Shown here in pieces: positions 8,327 through 16,882 of a stretch of DNA of 61,177 nucleotides. The stretch is from Streptomyces colonosanans. Its GTDB lineage: Bacteria; Actinomycetota; Actinomycetes; Streptomycetales; Streptomycetaceae. Below the pieces are notes generated by a model. That model was given only the letters and a program-made list of their open reading frames with translations, did not search any database and was not told where the DNA came from. A program made the translations under genes and the position numbers. The stretch is taken from contig NZ_MLYP01000003.1 of NCBI RefSeq assembly GCF_001866645.1, forward strand, positions 1-61,177, given 5' to 3'. The number at the start of each line of letters is the position of its first letter. The first letter of the stretch is position 1.

Positions 8327-10021
8327 TCAGAGCGCGGACAGTTCGTCCACCAGGTCGTCCAGACCGAGCGAGCCCTGCGAGAGCGCCGCCATGTGCCAGG
8401 CCTTCGCGTCGAACGCGTCGCCGTGGCGCTTCCGCGCGTTCTCGCGGCCCTGCAACCAGGCGCGTTGGCCGAGCGTGTAACCGATCGCCTGGCCGGGCAT
8501 CGAGAGATAGCGGATCAGCTCGCTCTCCACGAAGTCCGCCGGACGGCTGCTGTGCGCGCCGAAGAACTCCTGCGCCAGCTCCGGCGTCCAGCGCTCGCCC
8601 GGGTGGAACGGCGAGCCCGCCGGGATCTCCAGCTCCAGGTGCATGCCGATGTCGATGATGACGCGCACCGCCCGCATCATCTGCGCGTCCAGGTAGCCGA
8701 GCCGCCGCTCCGGGTCCGTGAGGAAGCCCAGTTCGTCCATCAGGCGTTCCGCGTACAGCGCCCACCCCTCGGCGTTGGCGCTGACCATGCCCACCGTCGC
8801 CTGGTAGCGCGAGAGGTTCTCCGCCACGTGCGTCCACTGGGCGAGTTGGAGGTGGTGGCCGGGGACGCCCTCGTGGTACCAGGTCGAGACCAGGTCGTAC
8901 ACCGGGAACCGGGTCTGTCCCATGGTCGGCAGCCAGGTCCGGCCCGGACGGGAGAAGTCCGCGGACGGCTGCGTGTAGTAGGGGGCCGCGGCGCCGCCGG
9001 GCGGCGCGATACGCGACTCCACCCTGCGCACCCGCTCGGCGAGTTCGAAGTGGGTGCCGTCCAGGGCGTCCATCGCCTCGTCCATCAGGCCCTGCAGCCA
9101 GACGCGGACCTCTTCGACTCCCTCGATGTGCGTGCCGTGCTCGTCGAGGTGCGCGAGCGCCACCCACGGGGTCTCGGCGCCGGGAAGGACCTTCTCGGCC
9201 TCCGCCTTCATCTCGCCGAGGAGGCGGTGATACTCGGACCAGCCGTACGCGTACGCCTCGTCGAGGTCCAGGTCCGTCCCGTTGAAGTAGCGCACCCAGC
9301 GGGCGTAGCGCTCCCGGCCGGCCGTGTCCGGCGCAGCCTCGATCGTCGGCGCGTACACATCGCGCATCCAGTCCCGCAGCTCGACGACGGCCGCGGTCGC
9401 CGCACGGGCGGCCTCGCCCAGCTCCGCCCGCAGTGCGCCGGGGCCCTGGGAGACGAAGTCCTCGAACCAGCCGCGGCCCTGGCCGTCCGTGTCCGACCAG
9501 TCGGTCAGCTGCCCGATGAAGGTCGCGGTCGCGCGCGGCCCGCCGTACAGCTTGCGCTCCAGACCGACGGCGAGGGACTCGCGGTAGCCGCGCAGCGCGG
9601 CCGGCACGGCGCGCAGCCGCTCGGCGACCGCCGCCCAGTCCTCCTCCGTCTCGGTGGGGGTCACCGTGAAGACCTCACGCACGGAGTGCACGGGGGAGTG
9701 CAGATTGCTCACCGTCCTCAGGCCCTCGTCGGCCTCGTGCACGGCGAGTTCGGCGGTGAGCCGCTCGCGCAGCAGACGTGCGCACCGGCGCTCGATGTCA
9801 CTGTCCGCGCCGGGTCGGCGCTCCGCCTCGTCCAGCCGCGCCAGGGTCGCCCGCGCCAGCTCGGCGAGCGCCTCCTGGCCCGCGGGCGATGTGTCGGGCA
9901 GCTTGCGTGAACTCTCCTTCGCACCGAGGTAGGTACCGGTGACCGGATCGAGGGCGACGAGGGCGTCGACGTACGCGTCGGCGACTTCCCGGGGCAGGGG
10001 GCTCTTGGTGGTTTCTGACAT
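8327..10021 (-). CDS. DUF885 family metallopeptidase-like protein
   Basis: A 564-aa member of the DUF885 family, which resembles gluzincin carboxypeptidases. The motif HEGVPGHHLQ (about 382-391) supplies the HExxxGHH-type zinc ligands, and a downstream acidic ligand is likely in NAEGWALYAE. There is no signal peptide, so it acts in the cytoplasm; the substrate is unknown. I chose the ATG at 10021 because GAGGATT precedes it; an ATG five codons upstream has no ribosome binding site. The next gene on this strand is an Lrp regulator 56 nt upstream, but no operon is evident. Confidence 0.85.
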   Translation of the reverse strand: MSETTKSPLPREVADAYVDALVALDPVTGTYLGAKESSRKLPDTSPAGQEALAELARATLARLDEAERRPGADSDIERRCARLLRERLTAELAVHEADEGLRTVSNLHSPVHSVREVFTVTPTETEEDWAAVAERLRAVPAALRGYRESLAVGLERKLYGGPRATATFIGQLTDWSDTDGQGRGWFEDFVSQGPGALRAELGEAARAATAAVVELRDWMRDVYAPTIEAAPDTAGRERYARWVRYFNGTDLDLDEAYAYGWSEYHRLLGEMKAEAEKVLPGAETPWVALAHLDEHGTHIEGVEEVRVWLQGLMDEAMDALDGTHFELAERVRRVESRIAPPGGAAAPYYTQPSADFSRPGRTWLPTMGQTRFPVYDLVSTWYHEGVPGHHLQLAQWTHVAENLSRYQATVGMVSANAEGWALYAERLMDELGFLTDPERRLGYLDAQMMRAVRVIIDIGMHLELEIPAGSPFHPGERWTPELAQEFFGAHSSRPADFVESELIRYLSMPGQAIGYTLGQRAWLQGRENARKRHGDAFDAKAWHMAALSQGSLGLDDLVDELSAL

Positions 10022-10076
10022 GCGGACAATCCTCATACGGGGACATGGTCCGCGTCACGGAGATTCCGTGCCCGGT

Positions 10077-10580
10077 TTACCCCTGGGCGGCGCGTGCCGG
10101 CACGGCCTGTCCGGGCGGCAGCAGCGGACCGCAGTCCCACTGCTGGAAGATCAGCCGCGTCTCCACCCGCGCCACTTCGCGCCGCGCCGTGAATTCGTCG
10201 AGGACCAGCCGCTGCAGATCTGTCATGTCCGCCACCGCCACATGGACGAGATAGTCGTCCGGTCCCGTGAGGTGGAAGACGGTACGGGACTCGGGCAGCG
10301 CCCGGATCCGCTCAACGAACGGCCCCACCAACTCCCGCCGGTGCGGCCTGACCTGCACCGACAGCAGCGCCTCCAGACCGCGCCCCAGCTTCGCCGGGTC
10401 GAGCCTCAGCTGATGGCCGAGAATCACTCCCGAGCGGCGCAGCCTGGTCACCCGGTCCAGACAGGTCGAGGGTGCGACCCCGACCTGTGCCGCGAGCTCG
10501 CGGTAGGTCGTCCGGGCGTCGTTCTGCAACAGCCGCAGCAGATGGAGATCCACCGGGTCCAGTACGACGGTTTCGGCCAT
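10077..10580 (-). CDS. Lrp/AsnC-family regulator of the adjacent PLP lyase
   Basis: A 167-aa one-component regulator. The N-terminal winged HTH contains LRLLQNDARTTYRELAAQVG and the recognition helix APSTCLDRVTRLRRSGVI. The C-terminal effector domain carries GPDDYLVHVAVADM. It is divergent from a cystathionine gamma-synthase-fold lyase, the arrangement known for mdeR-mdeA of methionine degradation, so it probably controls that gene in response to an amino acid (inference). The shared 60-nt spacer contains AACACGGTGTT. Confidence 0.85.
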   Translation of the reverse strand: MAETVVLDPVDLHLLRLLQNDARTTYRELAAQVGVAPSTCLDRVTRLRRSGVILGHQLRLDPAKLGRGLEALLSVQVRPHRRELVGPFVERIRALPESRTVFHLTGPDDYLVHVAVADMTDLQRLVLDEFTARREVARVETRLIFQQWDCGPLLPPGQAVPARAAQG

Positions 10581-10591
10581 GTGTCGAACGT

Positions 10592-10602
10592 AACACGGTG
10601 TT
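10592..10602. promoter_or_regulatory. Candidate Lrp operator between lrp and lyase genes
   Basis: The inverted repeat AACAC-G-GTGTT lies in the 60-nt divergent spacer, where an autoregulating Lrp protein would be expected to bind. It is short, so confidence is limited. Confidence 0.4.
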
Positions 10603-10640
10603 CGGCGCCGTGACCCCGGCCGGTGTTCAGGCTGCGGTCC

Positions 10641-11864
10641 ATGGACTCCCGTACTCATGACGCGTACGCAGCGCAGAACGGACACGCCACCGGGGACCTC
10701 CCGGCGCGCCGGGCGCTCGCCACCGAGGCCGTGCACGCCGGACGCGAGGACCTCGCCGAACTCGGGCTGCACGCCCCGCCCCTCGACCTCTCCACGACCT
10801 ACCCCTGCCGCGACAGCCGTGCCGAGGCCGCCCGTATCGACGCCTTCGCTGCCGACGGTGCGGAGATGACCGGCCCGCCCGTCTACGGCCGGATCGGCAA
10901 CCCGACCGTCGCCCGCTTCGAGACGGCGCTGGCCCGGCTCGAAGGCACCGAGAGCGCCGTCGCGTTCGCGAGCGGCATGGCCGCGCTCAGCGCCGTCCTG
11001 CTGGTACGGAACGCGCTGGGACTGCGCCATGTCGTGGCCGTGCGGCCGCTGTACGGGTGCAGCGACCATCTGCTGACCGCCGGGCTGCTGGGGTCCGAGG
11101 TGACCTGGACCGACCCCGCGGGCATCGCGGATGCGCTGCGCCCCGACACCGGTCTCGTCATGGTCGAGTCCCCGGCCAACCCGACGCTCGCGGAACTCGA
11201 CCTGCGCGCGGTCGCCCACGCCTGCGGTTCGGTGCCGCTGCTGGCGGACAACACCTTCGCGACCCCGGTGCTGCAACGGCCCGCCGAGCAGGGGGCGCGA
11301 CTGGTGCTGCACAGCGCCACGAAGTACCTCGGCGGGCACGGCGACGTGATGGGCGGGGTGGTGGCCTGCGACGAGGAACTGGCGCGCCAGTTGCGCCAGG
11401 TGCGCTTCGCGACGGGCGGGCTGCTCCATCCGCTGGCCGGGTATCTGCTGCTGCGCGGTCTGTCGACGCTGCCGGTACGGGTCCGGGCCGCGTCCTCCAC
11501 GGCCGCCGAACTCGCCCGCCGCCTCGCCGCCGACCCGCGCGTCGCCCGCGTCCACTACCCGCGGATCGGGGGCGCGATGATCGCCTTCGAGGTGCACGGC
11601 GACCCCCACGCGGTGATCGGCGGAGTCCGTCTGATCACTCCCGCGGTGAGCCTCGGCAGCGTGGACACCCTCATCCAGCACCCGGCGTCCATCAGCCACC
11701 GCATCGTCGACGCGGACGACCGCCGGGGCGCCGGGGTGAGCGACCGGTTGCTGAGGCTGTCGGTGGGTCTGGAGGACGTCGAGGACCTCTGGGCCGATCT
11801 GGAGGGGGCGTTGGGGGCCGAGCGGGTCGAGAACCGGCGGGAGGAGGAGGTCGCCGGGCGGTAG
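10641..11864 (+). CDS. Cys/Met metabolism PLP-dependent lyase (methionine gamma-lyase-like)
   Basis: A 407-aa fold-type I PLP enzyme of the Cys/Met metabolism family. Visible blocks are VYGRIGNPTVARFE, the FASGMAALSAVL cofactor-phosphate loop, LVMVESPANPTL, LLADNTFATP and the Schiff-base lysine in HSATKYLGGHGDVMGG. The C terminus has LSVGLEDVEDL. Divergence from an Lrp gene favours methionine gamma-lyase (MdeA) over cystathionine enzymes, but sequence alone does not settle the substrate. The ATG at 10641 lies 7 nt after CAGGCT; an in-frame GTG at 10623 is an alternative. Confidence 0.85.
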   Translation: MDSRTHDAYAAQNGHATGDLPARRALATEAVHAGREDLAELGLHAPPLDLSTTYPCRDSRAEAARIDAFAADGAEMTGPPVYGRIGNPTVARFETALARLEGTESAVAFASGMAALSAVLLVRNALGLRHVVAVRPLYGCSDHLLTAGLLGSEVTWTDPAGIADALRPDTGLVMVESPANPTLAELDLRAVAHACGSVPLLADNTFATPVLQRPAEQGARLVLHSATKYLGGHGDVMGGVVACDEELARQLRQVRFATGGLLHPLAGYLLLRGLSTLPVRVRAASSTAAELARRLAADPRVARVHYPRIGGAMIAFEVHGDPHAVIGGVRLITPAVSLGSVDTLIQHPASISHRIVDADDRRGAGVSDRLLRLSVGLEDVEDLWADLEGALGAERVENRREEEVAGR

Positions 11865-12011
11865 CGCCGGGGAACCGGGCGCTGCCAGTGGCCGATCGTC
11901 CGGCTCTCGCACGCCGAGCGGCCCCGGCGCACCGCGCCAGGGTCGGTGCTCGGTCGGGGTTGCCCGCTTCCCTGCTCCGACCTGCTACGTCGTGCGTTAC
12001 GGTGGCCTTCC

Positions 12012-12647
12012 ATGGCAATGAGTACCGCACTGTGGTCCTTCGCTCTCGTCGTAGGGCTCCTCACGCTCACCCCCGGCCTCGACACAGCCCTCATCCTGCG
12101 CACCGCTGCTCTCGGCCGCCGCACCCGCGCCTGGGGAGTTGTCCTGGGCATCCAGACCGGCACCGTCCTCTGGGGCGCCCTGACCTCCCTCGGTGTGACC
12201 GCTCTGCTCACCGCGTCCCACCTTGCGTACGAGATCCTGCGCTGGGCGGGTGCGGCATACCTGCTGTGGATGGCGGCCCGCATGATCCGCGACACCTTCC
12301 GCGGTCAGGACGGGGCCCACGAGGAGGTCCAGGTCACCGCCGGAACCGACACCCTGGCCGGCGGCTGGCGGCAGGGAACCCTGAGCAACCTCCTCAACCC
12401 CAAGATGGGCGTCTTCTACGTCGCCGTCCTGCCCCAGTTCATCCCCGCCGACGCACCCCACTTCTCCATGGGCCTGCTCCTGACCGGCGTCCACCTCATG
12501 CTGGGCTTGATATGGTCCACCGTCCTCATCGCCTCGGCCAGCGCCCTGGGTACCTGGCTGCGCAAGCCCCGCGCCCGCCGGATTCTCGACCGCGTGACGG
12601 GCACGGTCATCGGCGCCTTCGCCCTACGACTGGCCGTCAGTGACTGA
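12012..12647 (+). CDS. LysE/RhtB family amino-acid exporter
   Basis: A 211-aa inner-membrane exporter with about five or six hydrophobic segments. It has the LysE-family N-terminal signature (LLTLTPGLDTALILRTAALG) and the second conserved block QGTLSNLLNPKMGVFYVAVLPQF. Such proteins export basic or hydrophobic amino acids; the substrate is not predictable. The start at 12012 follows TTACGGT by 8 nt (leaderless pattern); MSTALW at 12018 is an alternative. Its end overlaps the minus-strand gene at 12624 by 24 nt. Confidence 0.88.
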   Translation: MAMSTALWSFALVVGLLTLTPGLDTALILRTAALGRRTRAWGVVLGIQTGTVLWGALTSLGVTALLTASHLAYEILRWAGAAYLLWMAARMIRDTFRGQDGAHEEVQVTAGTDTLAGGWRQGTLSNLLNPKMGVFYVAVLPQFIPADAPHFSMGLLLTGVHLMLGLIWSTVLIASASALGTWLRKPRARRILDRVTGTVIGAFALRLAVSD

Positions 12648-13091
12648 CGCCTGATCAAGTGGCCGCGAAATGCGTTGACTTGACGTCGTACCTCTGATGT
12701 CAGGCACAGGGGCGAGCCCGAGATGGCCGTGGTGTAACGGACGAAGTGACCGCTGGGCGCTGGTCAGCGTCACCTCGGTGTCGTCGCTCCAGGAGCAGAC
12801 CTCAAGCCGCGACAGACAGCCGCCCTCTGCGAAGACCAGGACCTCGCCGGCGCAGTCTCCGGCCTTCGTATGGATCCGGGCGTCAGCCGCCACGACGGTT
12901 CCCGGTCCGGACGGCGCCGGCTCCACCTCGCCCGTGTCGAGATCGAAGTAGGCGGTACCGCATCCGCATGTGCAGCGTTCTCGCACACGCAGGTACGGGC
13001 TCTGCTCGCGAAGCGCGAGGTGCACCGGGCCGTCCTTGCCAAGGACGGCATTCAGCACCAGGGCCATGTCCGCGGGCAGTGCTTCCGGCAT
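12624..13091 (-). CDS. Hypothetical protein with CTCGCG cysteine motif
   Basis: A 155-aa protein of unknown function. A Cys cluster (RCTCGCGTAYFDLDT, about 39-53) is followed by beta-rich sequence (DCAGEVLVFAEGGCLSRLEV) and SWSDD. Similar small proteins with this Cys motif occur in other Streptomyces as hypotheticals. The ATG at 13091 lies 6 nt after TACGGT, supporting a leaderless start. The last 40 residues look unconserved and run into the convergent LysE gene, so a more typical stop may have been lost. Confidence 0.55.
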   Translation of the reverse strand: MPEALPADMALVLNAVLGKDGPVHLALREQSPYLRVRERCTCGCGTAYFDLDTGEVEPAPSGPGTVVAADARIHTKAGDCAGEVLVFAEGGCLSRLEVCSWSDDTEVTLTSAQRSLRPLHHGHLGLAPVPDIRGTTSSQRISRPLDQASVTDGQS

Positions 13092-13285
13092 GGCGCCACC
13101 GTATCGCCCGCCCCCGGGGCGGAGCCCACAATGCCCTACGGACGTGGTGCCGGGCCCACGGGAGCGCCGCGCCCCGGGGGATGACTCCGGTGCGCGGCGT
13201 CGTGATCGAGAGTACGCGAGCCGGCGGCCGAAGACGGAACCGGAACGGCCAAGGTCGTCACCAAGTCTGCTGCTTTACAGGGAAG

Positions 13286-14776
13286 TTACGGCACCGTGCT
13301 GCCCGGCCCGCCTCGTCGCGCGCGCATGGCGGCCGCCATCGCCGCTACGCCCTCCCGGATCCGGGAGGGTGACAGATGCGCGTACCCGAGCACCAGCCGC
13401 ACCGCGTCGTCGGCCACCGTCCCGTACGCCGCCAGGGGACGCACCGCCACGTGGCCCACCGTCCGTTCCAGGAAGCGGTCCTGTGGCCCGTACCGGTCGG
13501 GCAGCCGGGCGATGACATGCAGACCGGCCGCGATCCCGGACACCTGGGTCCCGGGAAAGTGCTCCTCCAGAGCGGCCACCAGGGCGTCACGGCGCTCCTT
13601 GTACGCACGCTGACAGCGACGCAGATGCCGGTCGTAGTCGCCGCGCTCCACGAACCGGGCCAGCAGCGCCTGGTCGACGACCGGGTGCCCGAGGTCCATG
13701 GTCCGCTTCCGCTGAACGACCTCCTCGGCGATCGCCTCGGGGACGAGCAGCCAGCCGAGTCGCAGCCCCGGGGCGAGCGACTTGCTGACCGACCCCGTGT
13801 ACACGACGTGCTCGGGATCGAGCCCCTGCAGAGCGCCCACCGGGGCACGGTCGTAGCGGAAGTCCCCGTCGTAGTCGTCCTCGACGACGAGCCCGTCGAC
13901 CGAGCGTGCCCAGTGCAGCAGTTCGGTGCGCCGCCGCGCGGAGTACGCCATCCCGGAGGGGAACTGGTGGGCGGGAGTGGTGACGACGGCCTGGACCCGT
14001 GATGCGTACAGGGGCCTGATGGCCAGCCCGTTCTCGTCCAGGGGCAGTGCTACGGCGGTGGTGCCGGCGGAGGCGTACAGGGCGCCGTGCTCGGGGCTTC
14101 CCGGGTCCTCCACGCCCACGTCGCGCACCCCGCGCGCGTGGAGCACGAATCCCAGCAGTGTGATCGCCTGGGCCACCCCGGAGACGACCACGATGCGCTC
14201 GGGATCGGCGACCACACCTCTGCGCCGCGCGAGCAGACCCGCGAGCGCGGTGCGCAGGCGTGGCAGTCCGCGCGGGTCCGGATAACCCAGCGCGTGGTGG
14301 GGGAGTTCGGTCAGCACCGCGCGGTGGGCCGCCGCCCAGGCGGTACGCGGGAACAGCGACAGATCCGGTGTGCCCGGCAGGAAGTCGGCGCGGGCGCCGG
14401 GGGAGGAGCGCGGGGCGAGATCACGGGTGCGGGGGTCCGCCGCCCGCACGGCACCGCTCACCCAGGTCCCCGCGCCCCGGCCGGAGCGCAGGTACCCCTC
14501 GGCGGTCAGCTGCTCGTACGCCTCCGTCACCAGGCCTCGCGACACGCCGAGATCGGCGGCGAGTTCACGGCTCGACGGCAGCCGGGTGCCCGCGGCGAGC
14601 CGCCCGGAGCGGACCGCCTCCCGCAGCGCCGCCTGCAACGTACGCCCCCGCGCGCGTGCCGGTGCCCTGGCCGCTGGAAGCAGCACCTCCCAGGCGGCGG
14701 CCCAGGGCGCGGACCCGTCCGGCGCGGAGCGTGCCTCCTTCGGTGCCGTTCCCGAACTGGTCCCCGATGGCGTCAT
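13286..14776 (-). CDS. MocR/PdxR-type GntR-aminotransferase regulator
   Basis: A 496-aa fusion regulator. The N terminus is a GntR winged HTH (GTRLPSSRELAADLGVSRGL, then VTEAYEQLTAEGYL) and the remainder is a fold-type I aminotransferase domain. The PLP-binding lysine is in VYTGSVSKSLAPGLRLGW, with VVSGVAQAITLLGF and LVVEDDYDGDFRYD also present. MocR proteins sense PLP or a PLP adduct. It is divergent from the EamA exporter gene 47 nt away and probably regulates it. Two GGACC direct repeats in that spacer are possible contacts (inference). Confidence 0.9.
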   Translation of the reverse strand: MTPSGTSSGTAPKEARSAPDGSAPWAAAWEVLLPAARAPARARGRTLQAALREAVRSGRLAAGTRLPSSRELAADLGVSRGLVTEAYEQLTAEGYLRSGRGAGTWVSGAVRAADPRTRDLAPRSSPGARADFLPGTPDLSLFPRTAWAAAHRAVLTELPHHALGYPDPRGLPRLRTALAGLLARRRGVVADPERIVVVSGVAQAITLLGFVLHARGVRDVGVEDPGSPEHGALYASAGTTAVALPLDENGLAIRPLYASRVQAVVTTPAHQFPSGMAYSARRRTELLHWARSVDGLVVEDDYDGDFRYDRAPVGALQGLDPEHVVYTGSVSKSLAPGLRLGWLLVPEAIAEEVVQRKRTMDLGHPVVDQALLARFVERGDYDRHLRRCQRAYKERRDALVAALEEHFPGTQVSGIAAGLHVIARLPDRYGPQDRFLERTVGHVAVRPLAAYGTVADDAVRLVLGYAHLSPSRIREGVAAMAAAMRARRGGPGSTVP

Positions 14777-14823
14777 GGAAGTGGACCTTAAACCGGACCG
14801 CCGTCCTGCCTAGCGTCACGGGC

Positions 14824-16005
14824 ATGAACGCCACCACCGCCCGCGGAGCCCTGCTCGCCGCGCTCGCCTGCGTCCTCGTCGGAGGATCCTTCACCGCCAA
14901 CAGCGTCCTGGGCCACTACCCGTACGCGGGCGGACAGTTCCTGCGCTACTGCCTGGCCTGCCTGCTGCTCCTGCCCCTGGTCGGCCGGGGCGGTGCGGCG
15001 CCGCTGCGCGGCCTCGGGGCACCCGGGTGGGCGCGCCTCACCCTGCTCGCCGCGGTCGGGATGGTGGGCTTCAACCTTTCGGTGATCGCCGCCGAACGCT
15101 CCGCCGAACCGGCGGTACCGGGCGTGTTCGTGGGGTGCGCCCCGGTGGTGGTCGCCGTTGTCGTGCCGTTGCTGGAGGGGCGGCGGCCGCGGCGGCGCGT
15201 GCTGTGCGGGGCGTCGCTGGTGGCCGTCGGCGCCTTCACGGTCCAGGGGTGGGGACGCACCGACGGCGGCGGAATCGCCTTTTCCCTGTGCGCGCTCGCC
15301 GGTGAGGTCGGCTTCGCGGTGCTCGCCGTGCCCGTCCTGCGTCCGCTGGGACCGAGGCTGCTGTCGGCCACCGTCTGCGGGATCGCGGCGGTCGAGTCGG
15401 CGGCGGCCGGGCTGGTCGTGGACGGCGGGGACTGGCTGCGCGCGCCGGACCGCACGGAGGCCGCCGCGCTGCTGTGGCAGGCGGCGGTCGTCACCGTGGT
15501 CGGCTTCGTGTGCTGGTACATGGGCATGCAACGCATCGGCGCCGAGCGCGCCACCCTCTTCTCCGGTCTCATCCCGGTCGCCGCCGCCTGTACCGCGCCG
15601 ATCGTCGGCACCGGTGCCTACGGGGCCGCGCAGGCCGCGGGAAGCGCCCTGGTCGGTGCCGGAGTGGCCCTGGGCTCGGGCGCGTTGCGCCGCCCGGCCG
15701 GGAGGCCGGGCGCAGGGCGCTCAGCGGCTGCCGTCCAGGATGACCCGCGCGACCAGCGCGGGGTCGTCATTCATCGGGACGTGCCCGCAGCCGGGCAGCC
15801 GGACCAGCCGGGCCTTGGGGATCATCTGCTTGGCGCGGACGCCCTGACGGCGCACCAGGATCCGGTCCCTGGTGCCCCACGCGACGGTGACCGGCAGCCC
15901 GGGGACGTCCTCGGTGAACCGGACGGACGCGCCCGCGCGCAGGCTCTCGGCGAACCCCTCCGCATGGGCCAGCGCGAGTGTCTCGGCGACGACGGCCTCG
16001 GGTGA
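14824..16005 (+). CDS. EamA (DMT) family transporter with antisense C-terminal extension
   Basis: The first 300 residues or so form a ten-helix EamA/DMT transporter with two EamA repeats, as in metabolite exporters such as RhtA and YdcZ-like proteins. The ATG at 14824 follows TAGCGT by 7 nt (leaderless). The transporter fold should end near 15715, but there is no stop there. The frame continues to 16005, adding about 95 hydrophilic Gly/Pro/Asp/Gln-rich residues read antisense through the 3' end of the hydrolase gene. The natural stop was probably lost. It is divergent from the MocR regulator. Confidence 0.8.
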   Translation: MNATTARGALLAALACVLVGGSFTANSVLGHYPYAGGQFLRYCLACLLLLPLVGRGGAAPLRGLGAPGWARLTLLAAVGMVGFNLSVIAAERSAEPAVPGVFVGCAPVVVAVVVPLLEGRRPRRRVLCGASLVAVGAFTVQGWGRTDGGGIAFSLCALAGEVGFAVLAVPVLRPLGPRLLSATVCGIAAVESAAAGLVVDGGDWLRAPDRTEAAALLWQAAVVTVVGFVCWYMGMQRIGAERATLFSGLIPVAAACTAPIVGTGAYGAAQAAGSALVGAGVALGSGALRRPAGRPGAGRSAAAVQDDPRDQRGVVIHRDVPAAGQPDQPGLGDHLLGADALTAHQDPVPGAPRDGDRQPGDVLGEPDGRARAQALGEPLRMGQRECLGDDGLG

Positions 16006-16551
16006 ACGGCGCCCGGGGCGGGCGTAGATCGTGCTCGTCAGCACCGTACGCCCGGCCGTCGTGTGCGACAGCCGCTCCACCACCGGCAGCGGCATGCTCC
16101 GCGCGGCCCGCCGCATCGCGGCCAGGACCGCGAACGCGTACCGTCGCTCGGCCGGGGTCCAGAACCCGGCCGGCGAAAGCGCGGTGACGGTCCGTACGAG
16201 CTTCTCGCGCCCCAGCTCCAGGGCCAGCAGACCGCCCAGGGAGTTGCCCGCCACATGCGGACGATCGATCCGCAGCGCCTCGCACAGTGAACCGAGCGCG
16301 GGCACCACGGTCGACAGGTCGTAGGCGAGCCCGTTCGGCAGGCCCGGGGAGGCGCCGAAGCCGGGCAGGTCGACCGCGATGACGTCGCGCTCGGCCGCGA
16401 GGATGTCCATGACCGGGTCCCAGGCCTGACGGTGATGGCCGATGCCGTGCAGCAGGAGGAGCGGTTCGCCGTTGCCCACGCGCGCGTAGGAGACGGTCAC
16501 GGCCCGCGGGCCGTGCGGAGAGGGGACGGTGAAAGAGACCTTGGCGGCCAT
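15721..16551 (-). CDS. Alpha/beta hydrolase
   Basis: A 276-aa alpha/beta hydrolase. The oxyanion block LLLLHGIGHHRQAWDPV, the nucleophile elbow GNSLGG and the C-terminal His in LPGCGHVPMNDDP are in the usual order, with an acid likely in VAWGTRDRIL. No signal peptide is present. Substrate unknown. Its 3' end is overlapped by about 285 nt of the convergent transporter frame. Its upstream region holds several short palindromes (16592-16624). Confidence 0.88.
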   Translation of the reverse strand: MAAKVSFTVPSPHGPRAVTVSYARVGNGEPLLLLHGIGHHRQAWDPVMDILAAERDVIAVDLPGFGASPGLPNGLAYDLSTVVPALGSLCEALRIDRPHVAGNSLGGLLALELGREKLVRTVTALSPAGFWTPAERRYAFAVLAAMRRAARSMPLPVVERLSHTTAGRTVLTSTIYARPGRRSPEAVVAETLALAHAEGFAESLRAGASVRFTEDVPGLPVTVAWGTRDRILVRRQGVRAKQMIPKARLVRLPGCGHVPMNDDPALVARVILDGSR

Positions 16552-16882
16552 GTCGCTGCTCCTCGTCTGGGCACGCCGGCGAACTGTTGTAGACAGCTTG
16601 TCAGTAATTACTACCGGCAGGTAGCCCTTGGGCGCTGTGAACCACGCGCGCGTACATCACTCGGGGGTAACGCGTGTGTGGTGGACCAACGGACCCGGCA
16701 TCCCTGGTCGTTGACCCGGACTGCCCGCCGCCGAATGGGGCGGTCCGCAACGCCCGTGTCCAGAACCGCGTACCGCACCGTCACCTCCGCAGCCGGCGAC
16801 ACCGGCCACCCGCGGCCATTGTGCTCGGCCTGACAGTGGTTCCGTCTGGACATGCGGGGAGCGCGTCGGATGGGATGGAACG
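16552..16882. promoter_or_regulatory. Divergent promoter region with palindrome cluster
   Basis: This 331-nt gap between the hydrolase (minus) and the ECF sigma gene (plus) has no convincing gene. Positions 16592-16624 hold three abutting palindromes: GACAGCTTGTC, the perfect AGTAATTACT and CTACC-GGCA-GGTAG. The local AT-richness is unusual here. They lie 40-75 nt upstream of the hydrolase start and are candidate repressor or sigma contact sites. Confidence 0.5.
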
